Positions 9,316-18,512 of a stretch of 64,000 nucleotides of DNA are shown piece by piece; positions within the stretch are counted from its first letter, which is position 1, and the number at the start of each line of letters is the position of its first letter. The DNA is from Nitratireductor thuwali (lineage in GTDB: Bacteria; Pseudomonadota; Alphaproteobacteria; Rhizobiales; Rhizobiaceae). Below the pieces are notes generated by a model. The model ran no database searches. It was not told the DNA's origin and saw only the letters and a program-made list of their open reading frames with translations. The stretch lies in the NCBI RefSeq assembly GCF_036621415.1, contig NZ_CP030941.1, positions 1,672,001 through 1,736,000 on the forward strand. Reading direction: 5' to 3'. The position numbers and the translations under genes were made by a program.

Positions 9316-11208
9316 ATGCCAGGCCCCGGCGACAACACACGCAACCGACCAAACACGGTCACCGATACGGACGCCTTCAAGCGCGCCCTGTCGACTTGCG
9401 TGCGCGCCATAGCTGGCGACCACGACCTGGAGGTCTCGTTCACCAAGGACAAGCCCGCCCTTTCCGGCAACCGCGCGCGCCTGCCCGAGGTTCCCAGGAA
9501 GCCGACCTCCGAGAGCCTCCAGATCACGCGCGGTCTGGGCGATTCCATGGCGTTGCGCCGAGCCTGCCACGACGTTCGCCTCCACAGCCGCCTCGCCCCC
9601 CAGGGCCAGCAGGCCCGCGCCATCTATGACGCTGTCGAGCAAGCCCGCGTGGAAGCCATCGGCGCACGCACCATGCAGGGCGTGTCGGACAATCTGGCAG
9701 CCATGCTGGAGGACAAATACGCCCGCGCGAACCTGGCCGAGGTGACCGACCGCGCCGACGCCCCGCTGGAGGAGGCCGTCGCGCTTCTGGTGCGTGAGAA
9801 GCTGACCGGCCGCAAGGCCCCCAGGAGCGGCGAACGGCTGGTCGATGTCTGGCGCGACTGGGTGGAGGATAAGGCCGGCGGCGACCTTGAGGCGCTGCTG
9901 CCCAATATCGACAACCAAGATGCCTTCGCCCGCGCCGTCCGCGATCTTCTCGGCGCCATGGAGATGGGCGAAGAGCTGGAGGAAGACGACCAGACCGAGC
10001 AAAACGAGGACGACAGCGATCAGCCGCAGGGCGAGGAATCCTCCGAGGAAGGCGGCGAGGACGATTCGGAGGGGGAAAGGTCCCAGGCCGAGGAGTCCGA
10101 TGCCGCAAGCGATGACAACGAAGCCGGCGAAAGCGACGCCGCCGAGACTACCGCCGAGGACGTCATGGACGACGACCTCGACAACGAGACGCCTGGCGAG
10201 GCCAGGCGCCCCGAGAGCGCCTTCGACCAAGCCGCCAACGAGATCGACTATCGCGTCTTCACCACCGAATTCGACGAGATGGTGGGCGCGGAGGAGCTTT
10301 GCGACGAGGAAGAACTCGACCGCCTGCGCGCCTTCCTGGACAAGCAGCTCGCCAATCTGCAGGGTGTCGTCGGGCGCCTGGCAAACCGGCTCCAGCGCCG
10401 CCTCATGGCCCAGCAGAACCGCTCTTGGGATTTCGATCTCGAGGAAGGCGTGCTTGACACGGCCCGCCTCGTGCGTCTTGTCATCGACCCCATGCAACCG
10501 CTTTCCTTCAAGCAGGAGCGAGACACCAATTTCCGCGACACCGTCGTCACGCTGCTGATCGACAATTCGGGCTCCATGCGCGGCCGGCCGATTTCCGTCG
10601 CCGCCACCTGTGCCGATATCCTCGCCCGCACGCTGGAGCGTTGCGGTGTGCGCGTGGAAATCCTCGGCTTCACCACCCGCGCCTGGAAAGGGGGGCAGGC
10701 GCGCGAGAAATGGCTGAAGGAGGGAAAGCCGGCAACGCCCGGCCGGCTCAACGATCTGCGCCACATCATCTACAAATCCGCCGACGCCCCATGGCGCCGC
10801 GCCCGCCGCAATCTCGGCCTGATGATGCGGGAAGGGCTGCTCAAGGAGAATATCGACGGCGAGGCGCTCCTGTGGGCACATCAGCGCCTGATGGCCCGGC
10901 CGGAGCAGCGCAAGATCCTGATGATGATCTCGGACGGCGCGCCGGTCGATGATTCCACCCTTTCGGTCAATCCCGGCAACTATCTGGAGCGCCACCTGCG
11001 CGGGATCATCGAGCTGATAGAGACGCGCTCGCCGGTCGAGCTCTTAGCCATCGGCATCGGCCATGACGTCACGCGCTACTACCGCCGCGCCGTCACCATT
11101 GTGGACGCCGAGGAATTGGCCGGAGCCATGACCGAACAGCTTGCCTCGCTCTTTGAAGACGAAGCGCAGCGCCCCGGCAGGCCGCGGCGGACCCGCCGTG
11201 CGGGATAG
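9316..11208 (+). CDS. cobT: aerobic cobaltochelatase subunit CobT
   Basis: 630 residues. Partner of CobS in the ring complex that drives CobN in cobalt insertion. Residues about 215-300 are a strongly acidic Glu/Asp linker; the C-terminal third is a VWA domain with a MIDAS motif DNSGSMRG beginning at Asp416, and [12 protein letters not shown] completes the metal site. The ribosome site AGGA lies about ten bases before ATG 9316. CobN is not in the window. The stop codon overlaps the next gene by eleven bases. Confidence 0.97.
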   Translation: MPGPGDNTRNRPNTVTDTDAFKRALSTCVRAIAGDHDLEVSFTKDKPALSGNRARLPEVPRKPTSESLQITRGLGDSMALRRACHDVRLHSRLAPQGQQARAIYDAVEQARVEAIGARTMQGVSDNLAAMLEDKYARANLAEVTDRADAPLEEAVALLVREKLTGRKAPRSGERLVDVWRDWVEDKAGGDLEALLPNIDNQDAFARAVRDLLGAMEMGEELEEDDQTEQNEDDSDQPQGEESSEEGGEDDSEGERSQAEESDAASDDNEAGESDAAETTAEDVMDDDLDNETPGEARRPESAFDQAANEIDYRVFTTEFDEMVGAEELCDEEELDRLRAFLDKQLANLQGVVGRLANRLQRRLMAQQNRSWDFDLEEGVLDTARLVRLVIDPMQPLSFKQERDTNFRDTVVTLLIDNSGSMRGRPISVAATCADILARTLERCGVRVEILGFTTRAWKGGQAREKWLKEGKPATPGRLNDLRHIIYKSADAPWRRARRNLGLMMREGLLKENIDGEALLWAHQRLMARPEQRKILMMISDGAPVDDSTLSVNPGNYLERHLRGIIELIETRSPVELLAIGIGHDVTRYYRRAVTIVDAEELAGAMTEQLASLFEDEAQRPGRPRRTRRAG

Positions 11209-12226
11209 AATCGCGTTCCGGCGCGCCTTGCGCCTGTCAGGCTGGCTGGCCTTCGCTCTTCTCCTCGCGCTCTCCCCGATCCGGGCCCAGCAAGGCGCGG
11301 GCGAGAGGCTGGAGATCGCGGCACGCCCCATTTCCAATTTTCGCATCGGCTCCAGCCAGACCCGCTTCGGACCGCTCGAATTCACAGGCGGGCTGGAAAT
11401 GACTGCCTCCAACCGCAGTTTCGGCGCGCTATCCTCCGTCCGCTTCCTTGATGCGGGAACGCGGTTGATCGGCGTGGCCGACACCGGCTTCTGGTTCTCA
11501 GGCAGCCTGGAACATGACAAGCAAGGCCGCCCCGCCGCCATCGCCGATTTCACCATGGTCCCGATGCGCGATCCGGACGGACGCACCGGCCATAAATGGA
11601 CCACCGATGCTGAGGCGCTGGCCGTGCGCGGATCCCAGGCGACGGTCGGCTTCGAGCGGGTGCACCGGGTTGCCGTCTTCGCACTCGAGGAAAAGGCGGA
11701 ACCAGGCCCTCTGCTGGGCGAGCGCGACTTCCTGGTTCCGCCCCATGAGCTGCGCTCCAACCGGGGTTTCGAGACCCTCGCCTTCGCGCCGGAAGACGGC
11801 CCGCTGGCAGGCGCGCTGGTCGCCGTCACCGAACACAGCATCGATAAGGCCGGCAATATTTTCGCCGCCGTTCTGGACGGGCCCCGGAAAGGTGTCTTCA
11901 CGGTGGTGCGTTCGGATGACTTCGACATCACCGACGGCGCCTTCCTCCCCGATGGCGACCTGCTTTTACTGGAACGCCGCTTCTCCATGGCCGCCGGCGT
12001 GGCCATGCGGCTGCGCCGCATCGAGGCCGGAAGCATAGCGCCTGGGTCCATAGCCGACGGCCCGGTGCTGCTCGAAGCCGACATGGCCTACCAGATAGAC
12101 AATATGGAAGCCTTGGATGTGTGGCAGCGACAGGACGGCGCGACGATGGTGTCGCTGATGTCCGACGACAACCACTCGATACTGCAGCGCAATCTCTATC
12201 TTGAGTTTCGCTTACTGGATGAGTAG
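11198..12226 (+). CDS. exported phytase-like (esterase-like activity) domain protein
   Basis: 342 residues from GTG 11198. The N-terminus [24 protein letters not shown] is a clear Sec signal peptide with cleavage after AQ. The rest matches the Phytase-like/esterase-like family common in Hyphomicrobiales ([23 protein letters not shown], then [13 protein letters not shown] and a C-terminal [10 protein letters not shown]), probably a beta-propeller. The name comes from weak phytase similarity and no substrate is established. A TTG further upstream would add 19 residues; GTG places the signal peptide correctly. The start overlaps the end of cobT, and the gene follows cobT in many rhizobia. Confidence 0.85.
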   Translation: MRDRIAFRRALRLSGWLAFALLLALSPIRAQQGAGERLEIAARPISNFRIGSSQTRFGPLEFTGGLEMTASNRSFGALSSVRFLDAGTRLIGVADTGFWFSGSLEHDKQGRPAAIADFTMVPMRDPDGRTGHKWTTDAEALAVRGSQATVGFERVHRVAVFALEEKAEPGPLLGERDFLVPPHELRSNRGFETLAFAPEDGPLAGALVAVTEHSIDKAGNIFAAVLDGPRKGVFTVVRSDDFDITDGAFLPDGDLLLLERRFSMAAGVAMRLRRIEAGSIAPGSIADGPVLLEADMAYQIDNMEALDVWQRQDGATMVSLMSDDNHSILQRNLYLEFRLLDE

Positions 12227-12276
12227 AATGATCGAATATTGAATTTGCTGTTCTGAAAATTGTTATCGGATATAAT

Positions 12277-12756
12277 ATGAAGAGTGTATCGTTAGTACTT
12301 ATTCTGGCATCCGTGACTTTCTCGAATCCATCGCTTGCGGAATCCCGCGAGGAAAGACTGGCCGCAGCGCAGGAATACATTTTGGTATCCCTCGAAGAGA
12401 TGGATGTCCCTGCTCTGGTTCGAGTGATGTGGAAGCCTATTGCTGACCAATCTGAAAGCAGAGGAACCCCATTGGATGACGAGCAGATTGCCGCTCTGGA
12501 TTCGCTTTACCAGCAGACCTTTGCGGATGCCTTGGAGAATCTGCTGCGGTCGCAGGACGAGACAATGGCCGACCTGTTCACGCTGAAGGAGATCGAGGCG
12601 CTGGCGGCTTTTTACGCAACGCCGGAAGGTCGTGCGGTTATGAGGAAAATGCCTGAACTGGCTCAAGCCCAACAAACGGAAATCCAGAGCCTGATTGCCG
12701 GTGGCATGGCGCTAATCCAGCCGCGAGTAAAGGCGATCCTGCGCGGCGATAAATAG
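12277..12756 (+). CDS. exported DUF2059 domain protein
   Basis: 159 residues. Signal peptide about 1-21 (LVLILASVTFSNPSLAES), then a helical DUF2059 domain with the typical FTLKEIEALAAFYATPEGRAVM segment near the C-terminus. Function unknown; members are periplasmic or secreted. The 5' end and the 50 bases upstream are visibly richer in A+T than the neighbours, and TATAAT abuts the ATG directly, with only a weak GGA six bases upstream as ribosome site. It converges on the queuosine-precursor transporter. Confidence 0.85.
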   Translation: MKSVSLVLILASVTFSNPSLAESREERLAAAQEYILVSLEEMDVPALVRVMWKPIADQSESRGTPLDDEQIAALDSLYQQTFADALENLLRSQDETMADLFTLKEIEALAAFYATPEGRAVMRKMPELAQAQQTEIQSLIAGGMALIQPRVKAILRGDK

Positions 12757-12844
12757 AGCCGGACAGGCCACCGAAGGGCCGCAGGAACCGTCCTTGGTCA
12801 CGATCCCGATTTTCGAAAAGCACGATGCGTGGATTCAAAGTGCT

Positions 12845-12881
12845 AGCGCGCCGTGCGTCCCAAATGGACGCGCGGCGCTCT
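12845..12881. repeat. intergenic palindromic repeat (rhizobial mosaic-element type)
   Basis: An imperfect inverted repeat, AGCGCGCCGTGCGTCC then CAAAT then GGACGCGCGGCGCTCT, lies just past the stop of the leftward transporter gene and after the DUF2059 gene. The flanking sequence (from about 12786) also resembles the mosaic intergenic elements that are frequent in rhizobial genomes, recognised from memory. As RNA it could fold on either strand and may act as a weak bidirectional terminator, although no T-run follows. Confidence 0.6.
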
Positions 12882-12885
12882 AGGA

Positions 12886-13506
12886 TCAGGCTTCCGCCGG
12901 CCGCAGCACGGTGATCAGCACACCATAGGGCACGAGCATCGCCAGCCCCACGAGCAGCTTTACGCCGAGATCGCCCAGCGCCAGCGACACCCACAACGGC
13001 ACTTCCGCGCCAAACCCCAGCAGCGGCACGGCGAAGGCAAGGGACCCGTCCTGCAGTCCCAACCCCGTATCGAGAAAGGAAAACCGGGCGGCGAAGGCGA
13101 GCGAGAAAAAAAGAGCTGTGTCCACCGCCGAGCCGACCAGCGAGGAGACCAGCGGCGCGCGCCACCAGACGCCATGGCGCAGCCGATCGAACACGGCGAT
13201 GTCCAGCAATTGCGCGACCAGAAAGGCCGTGCCCGAGGCGATGGCGATGCGCGGGCTCGCAAGCCACACGGACAGAAGCACAGCCAGCACGAAGCCGACC
13301 AGCACGACGCGCCGCGCCGCTTCCGGCCCGAAACGGCGGTTGCTCAGATCGGTGACGAGGAACGCGGCGGGATAAGTGAAAGCGCCCCAGGTGAGGATTT
13401 CGCCCAGGCCCAGATGCTGAAACGGAAACTGCACGAGGAAGTTGGAGGCGGCGACGATGGCCGTCATGGTGGCCACAAACGGCCAGACTGCATAAATGCG
13501 CGTCAT
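12886..13506 (-). CDS. queuosine precursor transporter (VUT/YhhQ family)
   Basis: 206 residues, about six transmembrane helices, matching the COG1738/YhhQ family that imports preQ0 or preQ1 for tRNA queuosine modification (E. coli YhhQ is the characterised member). Recognisable segments are TYPAAFLVTDLSNRRFG near residue 45 and SSLVGSAVDTALFFSLAF near 120. The ribosome site CCAGGA stands eight bases before ATG, separated by an A-run; this leader could form a preQ1-I-like pseudoknot (see the separate entry). It lies 60 bases downstream of rpmB on the same strand. Confidence 0.92.
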   Translation of the reverse strand: MTRIYAVWPFVATMTAIVAASNFLVQFPFQHLGLGEILTWGAFTYPAAFLVTDLSNRRFGPEAARRVVLVGFVLAVLLSVWLASPRIAIASGTAFLVAQLLDIAVFDRLRHGVWWRAPLVSSLVGSAVDTALFFSLAFAARFSFLDTGLGLQDGSLAFAVPLLGFGAEVPLWVSLALGDLGVKLLVGLAMLVPYGVLITVLRPAEA

Positions 13507-13532
13507 TTTTTTATCCTGGGTAATGGAACCAG
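13504..13532 (-). promoter_or_regulatory. candidate preQ1-I-like riboswitch overlapping the transporter start
   Basis: On the minus strand the 29 bases ending at the ATG read CTGG-TTC-CAT-TA-C-CCAG-GATAAAAAA-ATG. CTGG/CCAG form a short stem; the loop CAT can pair with the AUG start; the C before CCAG sits where the ligand-pairing cytosine sits in known preQ1-I aptamers; the A-rich tail has the expected length. GGUUC, ACCC and AAAAAA recall the class I consensus, as does the Bacillus element. The gene itself imports queuosine precursors. The stem is only four base pairs and the loop shorter than usual, so this remains a candidate. Confidence 0.45.
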
Positions 13533-13533
13533 C

Positions 13534-13555
13534 GGGCGGGATCAGGATCCCGCCC
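13534..13555 (-). terminator. hairpin after rpmB, possible terminator
   Basis: A near-perfect inverted repeat (GGGCGGGATC, two bases, GATCCCGCCC) lies 14 bases beyond the rpmB stop. No T-run follows on either strand, so it may only slow transcription or protect the rpmB 3' end before the candidate preQ1 element. Confidence 0.35.
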
Positions 13556-13568
13556 TCGATCGGATCGT

Positions 13569-13865
13569 TCAGGCCGCTGTCTGCTCGGAGAGCTTCTTGG
13601 CGATCTGCTTCTTGAGAAGGCGCGCGCGCTGGGACAACTCGTTCGACTTGGCTTTCAACAGGAAAGCATCGAGGCCGCCGCGGTGCTCAACCGTGCGCAG
13701 CGCATTCGCCGAAACGCGCAGGCGGTAATTCTGGCCGAGCGCCTCGGACATCAGCGTGACGTTGCATAGATTGGGAAGGAAACGCCGACGGGTGCGGTTG
13801 TTGGCGTGGCTCACATTGTTGCCGCTCATCACGGCCTTGCCGGTCAGTTCACAAGCGCGGGACAT
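13569..13865 (-). CDS. rpmB: 50S ribosomal protein L28
   Basis: 98 residues, the alphaproteobacterial L28 length. Begins [20 protein letters not shown], followed by the RRRFLPNL segment that contacts 23S rRNA, and ends in a Lys/Gln/Ala-rich tail. The open frame extends far upstream, but L28 always starts at this MSRxCELTG motif. A possible promoter, TTGACC and TCTAAT with 15 bases between, lies about 95 bases upstream. The divergent neighbour encodes a DUF3108 protein. Confidence 0.97.
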   Translation of the reverse strand: MSRACELTGKAVMSGNNVSHANNRTRRRFLPNLCNVTLMSEALGQNYRLRVSANALRTVEHRGGLDAFLLKAKSNELSQRARLLKKQIAKKLSEQTAA

Positions 13866-13958
13866 ATTTTCTACCTTATCTTTCGGACCATACCAGTCTG
13901 CCGCACCCGAAGGTTGGCGCGCGGTAAATTTGGCGGCCTCGTGGAAATTCGCCGTTCC

Positions 13959-13985
13959 ATTAGAGGTAAAAGGCCGGAAGGTCAA
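13959..13985 (-). promoter_or_regulatory. possible rpmB promoter
   Basis: On the minus strand TTGACC (13985-13980) and TCTAAT (13964-13959) are separated by 15 bases, about 95 bases upstream of rpmB. The boxes are good but the spacing is shorter than the usual 16-18, so the call is tentative. Confidence 0.35.
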
Positions 13986-14091
13986 GCGCGGGCGGCTGGG
14001 TGGAATGCCGCGCGGCACCCAATTATTGCCGGAATTGCGGTGATCAACGTGGACAAGGCAACGGCGGCGAGACCGCACGGAGACCGCTGAG

Positions 14092-14850
14092 ATGAAACAG
14101 ACCGTCAGTTTCGCCCTGGGAGCGATCCTGCTGCTGGGAACCGGCTCCGCCGGCGCGGAGCAGAATTCCTACCGCGTGCGCTATGACGCCTCCCTGTTCG
14201 GGCTGCCGATTGGGCGGGCCGTTTTCGAAACGAATTTCAACGGTAGTTCCTTTGCCATTTCCGGAAATTTCGCCAGCGCCGGCATCGCCCGCCTGTTCGA
14301 CCGCACGGACGGCGCGGTGACCGTCACCGGACGGATCGGCCAGAACTCCAGCCAGCCGCAGACCTATGTGCTGAACTACCGAAGCGGCGACAAACGCAAG
14401 CGCACGACCGTAACCTTTTCGGGCGGCACGGTGGAGCGCACGAAAAACGAGCCGGCGCCGGAGAAGCGGGGCGACGATTGGGTGCCCGTCGAGAAGGAGC
14501 ATTTGAGCGGCGTTGCAGACCCGCTTTCCGCGGCGCTGCTGCCGGCTGCCGATGTCGCGAGCGTGTGCAACCGGACGATGAGGGTCTATGACGGGGAAAT
14601 ACGCGCCGACCTCGTGCTGAGCCCCGCCTCCGCCAGGGAGGCGTTCGGCGACATGGCCGTCACCTGCCGCGCGAAATTCGTTCCCGTCGCCGGCTACCGC
14701 AAGAACCATTCCTCCATAAAGTTCCTGCGCGACAAGGCACGCATCCTCGTCGGGTTCAACCGGGTCGAAGGACGGGATCTTTATTCACCGGCCCAGGCGA
14801 CCATTGCCACCAAGGTCGGAACGGTGCACATCAGGGCGAAACCGATCTGA
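14092..14850 (+). CDS. exported DUF3108 domain protein
   Basis: 252 residues. A signal peptide ([20 protein letters not shown], cleavage after about residue 22) precedes a beta-rich DUF3108 domain of the kind that begins [17 protein letters not shown]. Two cysteines occur in the mature part (VCNRTM and VTCRAKF) and may pair in the periplasm. DUF3108 proteins resemble lipocalin/LolA-like beta barrels, but no role is established. It follows rpmB divergently and is followed within about ten bases by the DMT transporter. Confidence 0.88.
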   Translation: MKQTVSFALGAILLLGTGSAGAEQNSYRVRYDASLFGLPIGRAVFETNFNGSSFAISGNFASAGIARLFDRTDGAVTVTGRIGQNSSQPQTYVLNYRSGDKRKRTTVTFSGGTVERTKNEPAPEKRGDDWVPVEKEHLSGVADPLSAALLPAADVASVCNRTMRVYDGEIRADLVLSPASAREAFGDMAVTCRAKFVPVAGYRKNHSSIKFLRDKARILVGFNRVEGRDLYSPAQATIATKVGTVHIRAKPI

Positions 14851-14861
14851 GGGTGGGGAAG

Positions 14862-15755
14862 ATGGCGCGCGCGACGCTGGTGGGCTTTTCGGCCGTTGTG
14901 ATGTGGGCCTTGCTGGCGCTGTTCACGGCCGCGTCGGGCAAAGTGCCGCCCTTTCTCCTGTCTGCCCTCGCCTTCACCGTCGCCACCGCGATAGGCATCG
15001 CCATGCGGCTTCTGACAAAGAGCCAGGCGCCTGCCGCGCCCGTCCCGCCCATGGTCTGGCTGGTGGGAATCGGTGGGCTGTTCGGCTATCATTTCTTCTA
15101 CTTCACCGCCCTCAGGAACGCGCCGGCCGTCGAGGCCAGCCTGATCGCCTATCTATGGCCGCTTCTGATCGTCCTCGGCTCGGCCCTGATGCCGGGCGAG
15201 CGCCTGGGCTGGCACCACGTTGCCGGCGCGTTTCTAGGCCTTGCCGGCACCTTCCTCATCATCACCAAGGGCGGCGGCTTCACCTTCGAGAGCCGCTATG
15301 CCCTCGGCTACGCCGCCGCCGGGGCCTGCGCGTTGTTCTGGTCCAGCTATTCCCTGCTTTCCCGCAGGTTCCAGGCCGTGCCGACCAGCATGGTGACCTG
15401 GTATTGCGCCGGCACCGCGATCCTTTCGGCCCTTTGCCATATATTGCTGGAGGAAACCGTCTGGCCGGCCTCGCCCGGTGAGTGGCTGGCGATTGCAGGG
15501 CTTGGCCTTTTGCCGGTGGGGGCCGCCTTCTTTGCCTGGGACTACGGGGTCAAGCGCGGCAACATTCAGGTGCTGGGCGCCGCCAGCTATGCCGCTCCGC
15601 TCCTTTCCACGCTGATCCTGATCGGCGCCGGCGCGGCGGAGGCGACGACCAACATCCTCGCCGCCTGTCTGCTGATCACCGGCGGCGCGGCGCTCGCCGC
15701 CAAGAATATGATATCCGGGAACGGCAGCAAGCGGCCCGACGCGGCAAAGGCCTAA
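14862..15755 (+). CDS. DMT superfamily (EamA) transporter
   Basis: 297 residues with ten predicted transmembrane helices in two EamA repeats (about 5-135 and 150-285). The PVPPMVWLVGIGGLFGYHFFYFTAL and GLLPVGAAFFAWDYGVKRGN segments are characteristic of the aromatic amino-acid exporter YddG branch. Substrates in this superfamily vary widely (amino acids, nucleotides, drugs), so an efflux role for aromatic or other amino acids is inference. I chose ATG 14862, preceded by GGGGAAG, over a GTG three codons earlier. About ten bases separate it from the DUF3108 gene. Confidence 0.9.
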   Translation: MARATLVGFSAVVMWALLALFTAASGKVPPFLLSALAFTVATAIGIAMRLLTKSQAPAAPVPPMVWLVGIGGLFGYHFFYFTALRNAPAVEASLIAYLWPLLIVLGSALMPGERLGWHHVAGAFLGLAGTFLIITKGGGFTFESRYALGYAAAGACALFWSSYSLLSRRFQAVPTSMVTWYCAGTAILSALCHILLEETVWPASPGEWLAIAGLGLLPVGAAFFAWDYGVKRGNIQVLGAASYAAPLLSTLILIGAGAAEATTNILAACLLITGGAALAAKNMISGNGSKRPDAAKA

Positions 15756-15773
15756 CCGTTCATGCCGTGCCCT

Positions 15774-16541
15774 TCACGAAACGTCTTTCCGCTTCCTGAT
15801 CTCGGCGAAGACCTCCTCATCGCTGGCGTGCTGCATGCCGAGGTTCCGGCGGATCACCGGGTCGTGCCAGCGCAGGAACGGGTTGGTCGCCATTTCTTTC
15901 CCCATAGTGGTCGGCAGCGTCGGCTTGCCCTCCGCGCACAGGATACCGATCTGCGCCGCACGCTCCTTCAGCGCCGAATTCGTAGGGTCCACGGTCAGCG
16001 CGAAGCGCGCATTGGTCTCGGTATATTCGTGCCCGCAATAGACGACCGTCTCCAGCGGCAGCGCGGCCAGCTTGCTGAGCGACGCGAACATCACCGGCGG
16101 CTTACATTCGAACAGCCGCCCACAGCCGAGCGCGAACAACGTATCGCCGACAAAGACGATGCCGGCATCGGCGAAATGATAGGTGACATGGCCGGCCGTG
16201 TGGCCCGGCGTCTCGATGACGCGCGCCGCCTGCTTTCCCACCATCACGGTGTCGCCTTCCTCCACAGTGCGGTCGATGCCCGGAATGCGGTCCGCTTCGC
16301 GCGCCGGTCCGACAATGGTCAGGCCGAAGCGTTCCTTGAGCGCGAGATTGGCAGCCACGTGGTCCTGGTGGTGATGGGTGGTCAGGATCATCGTCGGGCG
16401 CCAGCCGGTGCGCTCTATGGCACTTAGTATGGCGCTTTCCTCCGGCGCATCGATGATGGCCGTCTCGCCTGTTTGCGCATCCCGCGCAAGAACGCCGAAA
16501 TTGTCGCTCCGGCACATGAACTGCTCGATCTCCAGCGTCAT
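15774..16541 (-). CDS. gloB: hydroxyacylglutathione hydrolase (glyoxalase II)
   Basis: 255 residues, the family's normal length. Hydrolyses S-lactoylglutathione to lactate and glutathione in methylglyoxal detoxification. The metallo-beta-lactamase metal motif THHHQDH (His56, His58, Asp60, His61) and the later HTAGHVTYH and VFVGDTLF (metal His and Asp) are intact; the C-terminal glutathione-binding helix region includes NPFLRW. The open frame continues upstream but MTLEIEQFMCRSDNFGV is the conserved beginning, preceded by GGAGG. It diverges from the methyltransferase gene. Confidence 0.95.
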   Translation of the reverse strand: MTLEIEQFMCRSDNFGVLARDAQTGETAIIDAPEESAILSAIERTGWRPTMILTTHHHQDHVAANLALKERFGLTIVGPAREADRIPGIDRTVEEGDTVMVGKQAARVIETPGHTAGHVTYHFADAGIVFVGDTLFALGCGRLFECKPPVMFASLSKLAALPLETVVYCGHEYTETNARFALTVDPTNSALKERAAQIGILCAEGKPTLPTTMGKEMATNPFLRWHDPVIRRNLGMQHASDEEVFAEIRKRKDVS

Positions 16542-16655
16542 CGAATTCCTCCGTTTCCAGCGCAACGATAGGGGGCGGCCATCCCATTGTCGCCCCTGTG
16601 ATCGCCACAAATTGATTTCTTGTCTTGGCCGCAAACGGCCCGTACCGTCCACCCC

Positions 16656-17417
16656 ATGATTTCGGATATAGTGGATCTCAAGGCATTTTACGCGACACTG
16701 CTCGGCCGCTTCGCGGAGCGTTCCATCTCGATGGCGCTGTCCACCCTGTGGTCCAAGCTGCCCGAGGAAAGGCTGATGGGCCTTGGCTACACGCTGCCCT
16801 GGCTCGACCGGTTTGCCACCGACGCGGAACGGACCTTCGCCTTCATGCCGGCGCGGCAGGGCGCGGTGACGTGGCCGGCCGGCAAGCCATCGGCGACAGC
16901 CCTCGTTCTGGAGGACGAGCTGCCGCTTGCCGACGCCGCGCTCGACCGGGTTCTGCTGGTGCATGCGCTGGAACATACGGAAAATCCCCGCCAGGCCCTA
17001 CTCGAAATATGGCGCGTACTGGCCCCGGGCGGGCGGCTCGTCATCGTGGTGCCGAACCGGCGCGGCATGTGGGCCCGTTTCGAGCACACGCCCTTTGGCA
17101 CCGGCCGCCCCTATTCGCGCGCCCAGCTCGTCGAGTTGCTGCGTACGGCCAATTTCACGCCCGCCCGCTGGGCCGATGCGCTGCATTTTCCGCCGGCGGA
17201 GCGGCGGTGGGTCATGCGGTTTCACCGCTGGCTGGAACACGCCGGACGCCGCTTCTGGCCGTTGTTCGCCGGGGTGCTCGTGGTGGAAGCTGAAAAGCGG
17301 CTCTACCAAGGGCTGCCAGCGATGGCGCGGCGCAGCCGCCGCGTGCTGATGCCGGTGTTCACGCCCCAAGGCGCGACTATGGGCGGGTGGAACGGCAGGA
17401 AATCGACGGGAGGATGA
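16656..17417 (+). CDS. class I SAM-dependent methyltransferase
   Basis: 253 residues. A Rossmann methyltransferase core (Methyltransf_11 type): LPLADAALDRVLLVHALEHTENP around 90-112 and EIWRVLAPGGRLVIVVPNRRG around 117-138 match motifs II-IV, while the SAM-binding glycine motif is degenerate. The C-terminal third carries a basic, helical extension. The substrate is unknown. It is read divergently from gloB, and in rhizobia the two commonly sit head to head. The stop is one base from the nitronate monooxygenase start, so the two are coupled. Confidence 0.87.
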   Translation: MISDIVDLKAFYATLLGRFAERSISMALSTLWSKLPEERLMGLGYTLPWLDRFATDAERTFAFMPARQGAVTWPAGKPSATALVLEDELPLADAALDRVLLVHALEHTENPRQALLEIWRVLAPGGRLVIVVPNRRGMWARFEHTPFGTGRPYSRAQLVELLRTANFTPARWADALHFPPAERRWVMRFHRWLEHAGRRFWPLFAGVLVVEAEKRLYQGLPAMARRSRRVLMPVFTPQGATMGGWNGRKSTGG

Positions 17418-17418
17418 C

Positions 17419-18486
17419 ATGTGGCGCGACAGGCGAATTCTTGATCTCTTCGACATAAGGGAGCCGCTGCTTCTGGCGCCCATGGCAGGTTCGGCGGGCA
17501 GCGAGCTGGCAATAGCGGTGATCGAGGCCGGAGGGCTGGGCGCGCTGCCTTGCGCTATGCTCTCGCCGGAGCAGATCCGCAACGAACTCGGCATTATCCG
17601 CCAGCGCGCCTCGGGCCCGGTCAATCTCAATTTCTTCTGCCACGTGCCGCCCGAACCGAATGCCGAGCGCGAGACTGCTTGGCGCCGGCGCCTGGCCGGC
17701 TATTACCGTGAATTCGGCCTCGACCCCGATGCCGCGCCGGCAGGGGCCGGCCGCAACCCCTTTAGCGAGGAAAGCTGCGCGATCGTCGAGGAATACCGGC
17801 CGGAGGTCGTCAGCTTCCATTTCGGCCTGCCCGAGCCCCGGCTGATGGAGCGCGTGCGGTCTACGGGCGCCAGGATCATAGCCTCGGCCACCACCGTCGC
17901 CGAGGCGCGCTACCTGGAGGAACACGGCTGCGACGCCATCATCGCCCAGGGGGCGGAGGCTGGCGGCCACCGCGGCATCTTCCTGGAAAGCGATGTCTCC
18001 ACGCAGCCTGGCACGCTGGCGCTCGTGCCGCAGGTCGTGGATGCGGTCTCGGTGCCGGTCATCGCCGCCGGCGGCATATCGGACGGGCGCGGCATCGCTG
18101 CCGCCTTCATGCTGGGTGCATCGGCAGTGCAGGTCGGCACCGCCTATCTGCAATGCCCGGAGGCACTGACGGGCGCGCCGCACCGTGAGGCGCTGTCCAA
18201 GGCCCGCGACGACCGCACGGCGCTGACGAATGTCTTCACTGGACGTCCCGCCCGCGGGCTTCTGAACCGCATCGTTTCTGAAGTCGGCCCGATGAGCGCC
18301 GACGCTCCCGAATTCCCCCTCGCCACCGCGGCCATCATGCCGCTGCGCAAAGCGGCCGAGGAAAAGGGCTCCGGCGACTTCTCGCCCTTGTGGGCCGGTC
18401 AGGCCGCCTCGCTTGCCCGCCCTGGGCCGGCGAGTGAAATGACGCGCAACATGCTGAGCGAGGCCAAGGCATTGCTCTATATCTGA
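17419..18486 (+). CDS. nitronate monooxygenase-family flavoprotein
   Basis: 355 residues, an FMN-binding TIM barrel of the nitronate monooxygenase/2-nitropropane dioxygenase family. Visible signatures include the N-terminal PLLLAPMAG, the catalytic AQGAEAGGHRG (with its histidine) around 172-183, and the FMN phosphate site PVIAAGGISDGRG near 215. It oxidises propionate 3-nitronate or related alkyl nitronates; other members act on enoyl substrates, so the substrate is not certain. It begins one base after the methyltransferase stop (TGACATG) and converges on metW. Confidence 0.92.
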   Translation: MWRDRRILDLFDIREPLLLAPMAGSAGSELAIAVIEAGGLGALPCAMLSPEQIRNELGIIRQRASGPVNLNFFCHVPPEPNAERETAWRRRLAGYYREFGLDPDAAPAGAGRNPFSEESCAIVEEYRPEVVSFHFGLPEPRLMERVRSTGARIIASATTVAEARYLEEHGCDAIIAQGAEAGGHRGIFLESDVSTQPGTLALVPQVVDAVSVPVIAAGGISDGRGIAAAFMLGASAVQVGTAYLQCPEALTGAPHREALSKARDDRTALTNVFTGRPARGLLNRIVSEVGPMSADAPEFPLATAAIMPLRKAAEEKGSGDFSPLWAGQAASLARPGPASEMTRNMLSEAKALLYI

Positions 18487-18512
18487 GTTGGAAACGAGGC
18501 GATCGTGACCGC

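Noticed and set aside
9121-10995. 624-codon open frame opposite cobT
   Set aside because: Antisense to a clearly identified gene; no ribosome site and no recognisable motifs.
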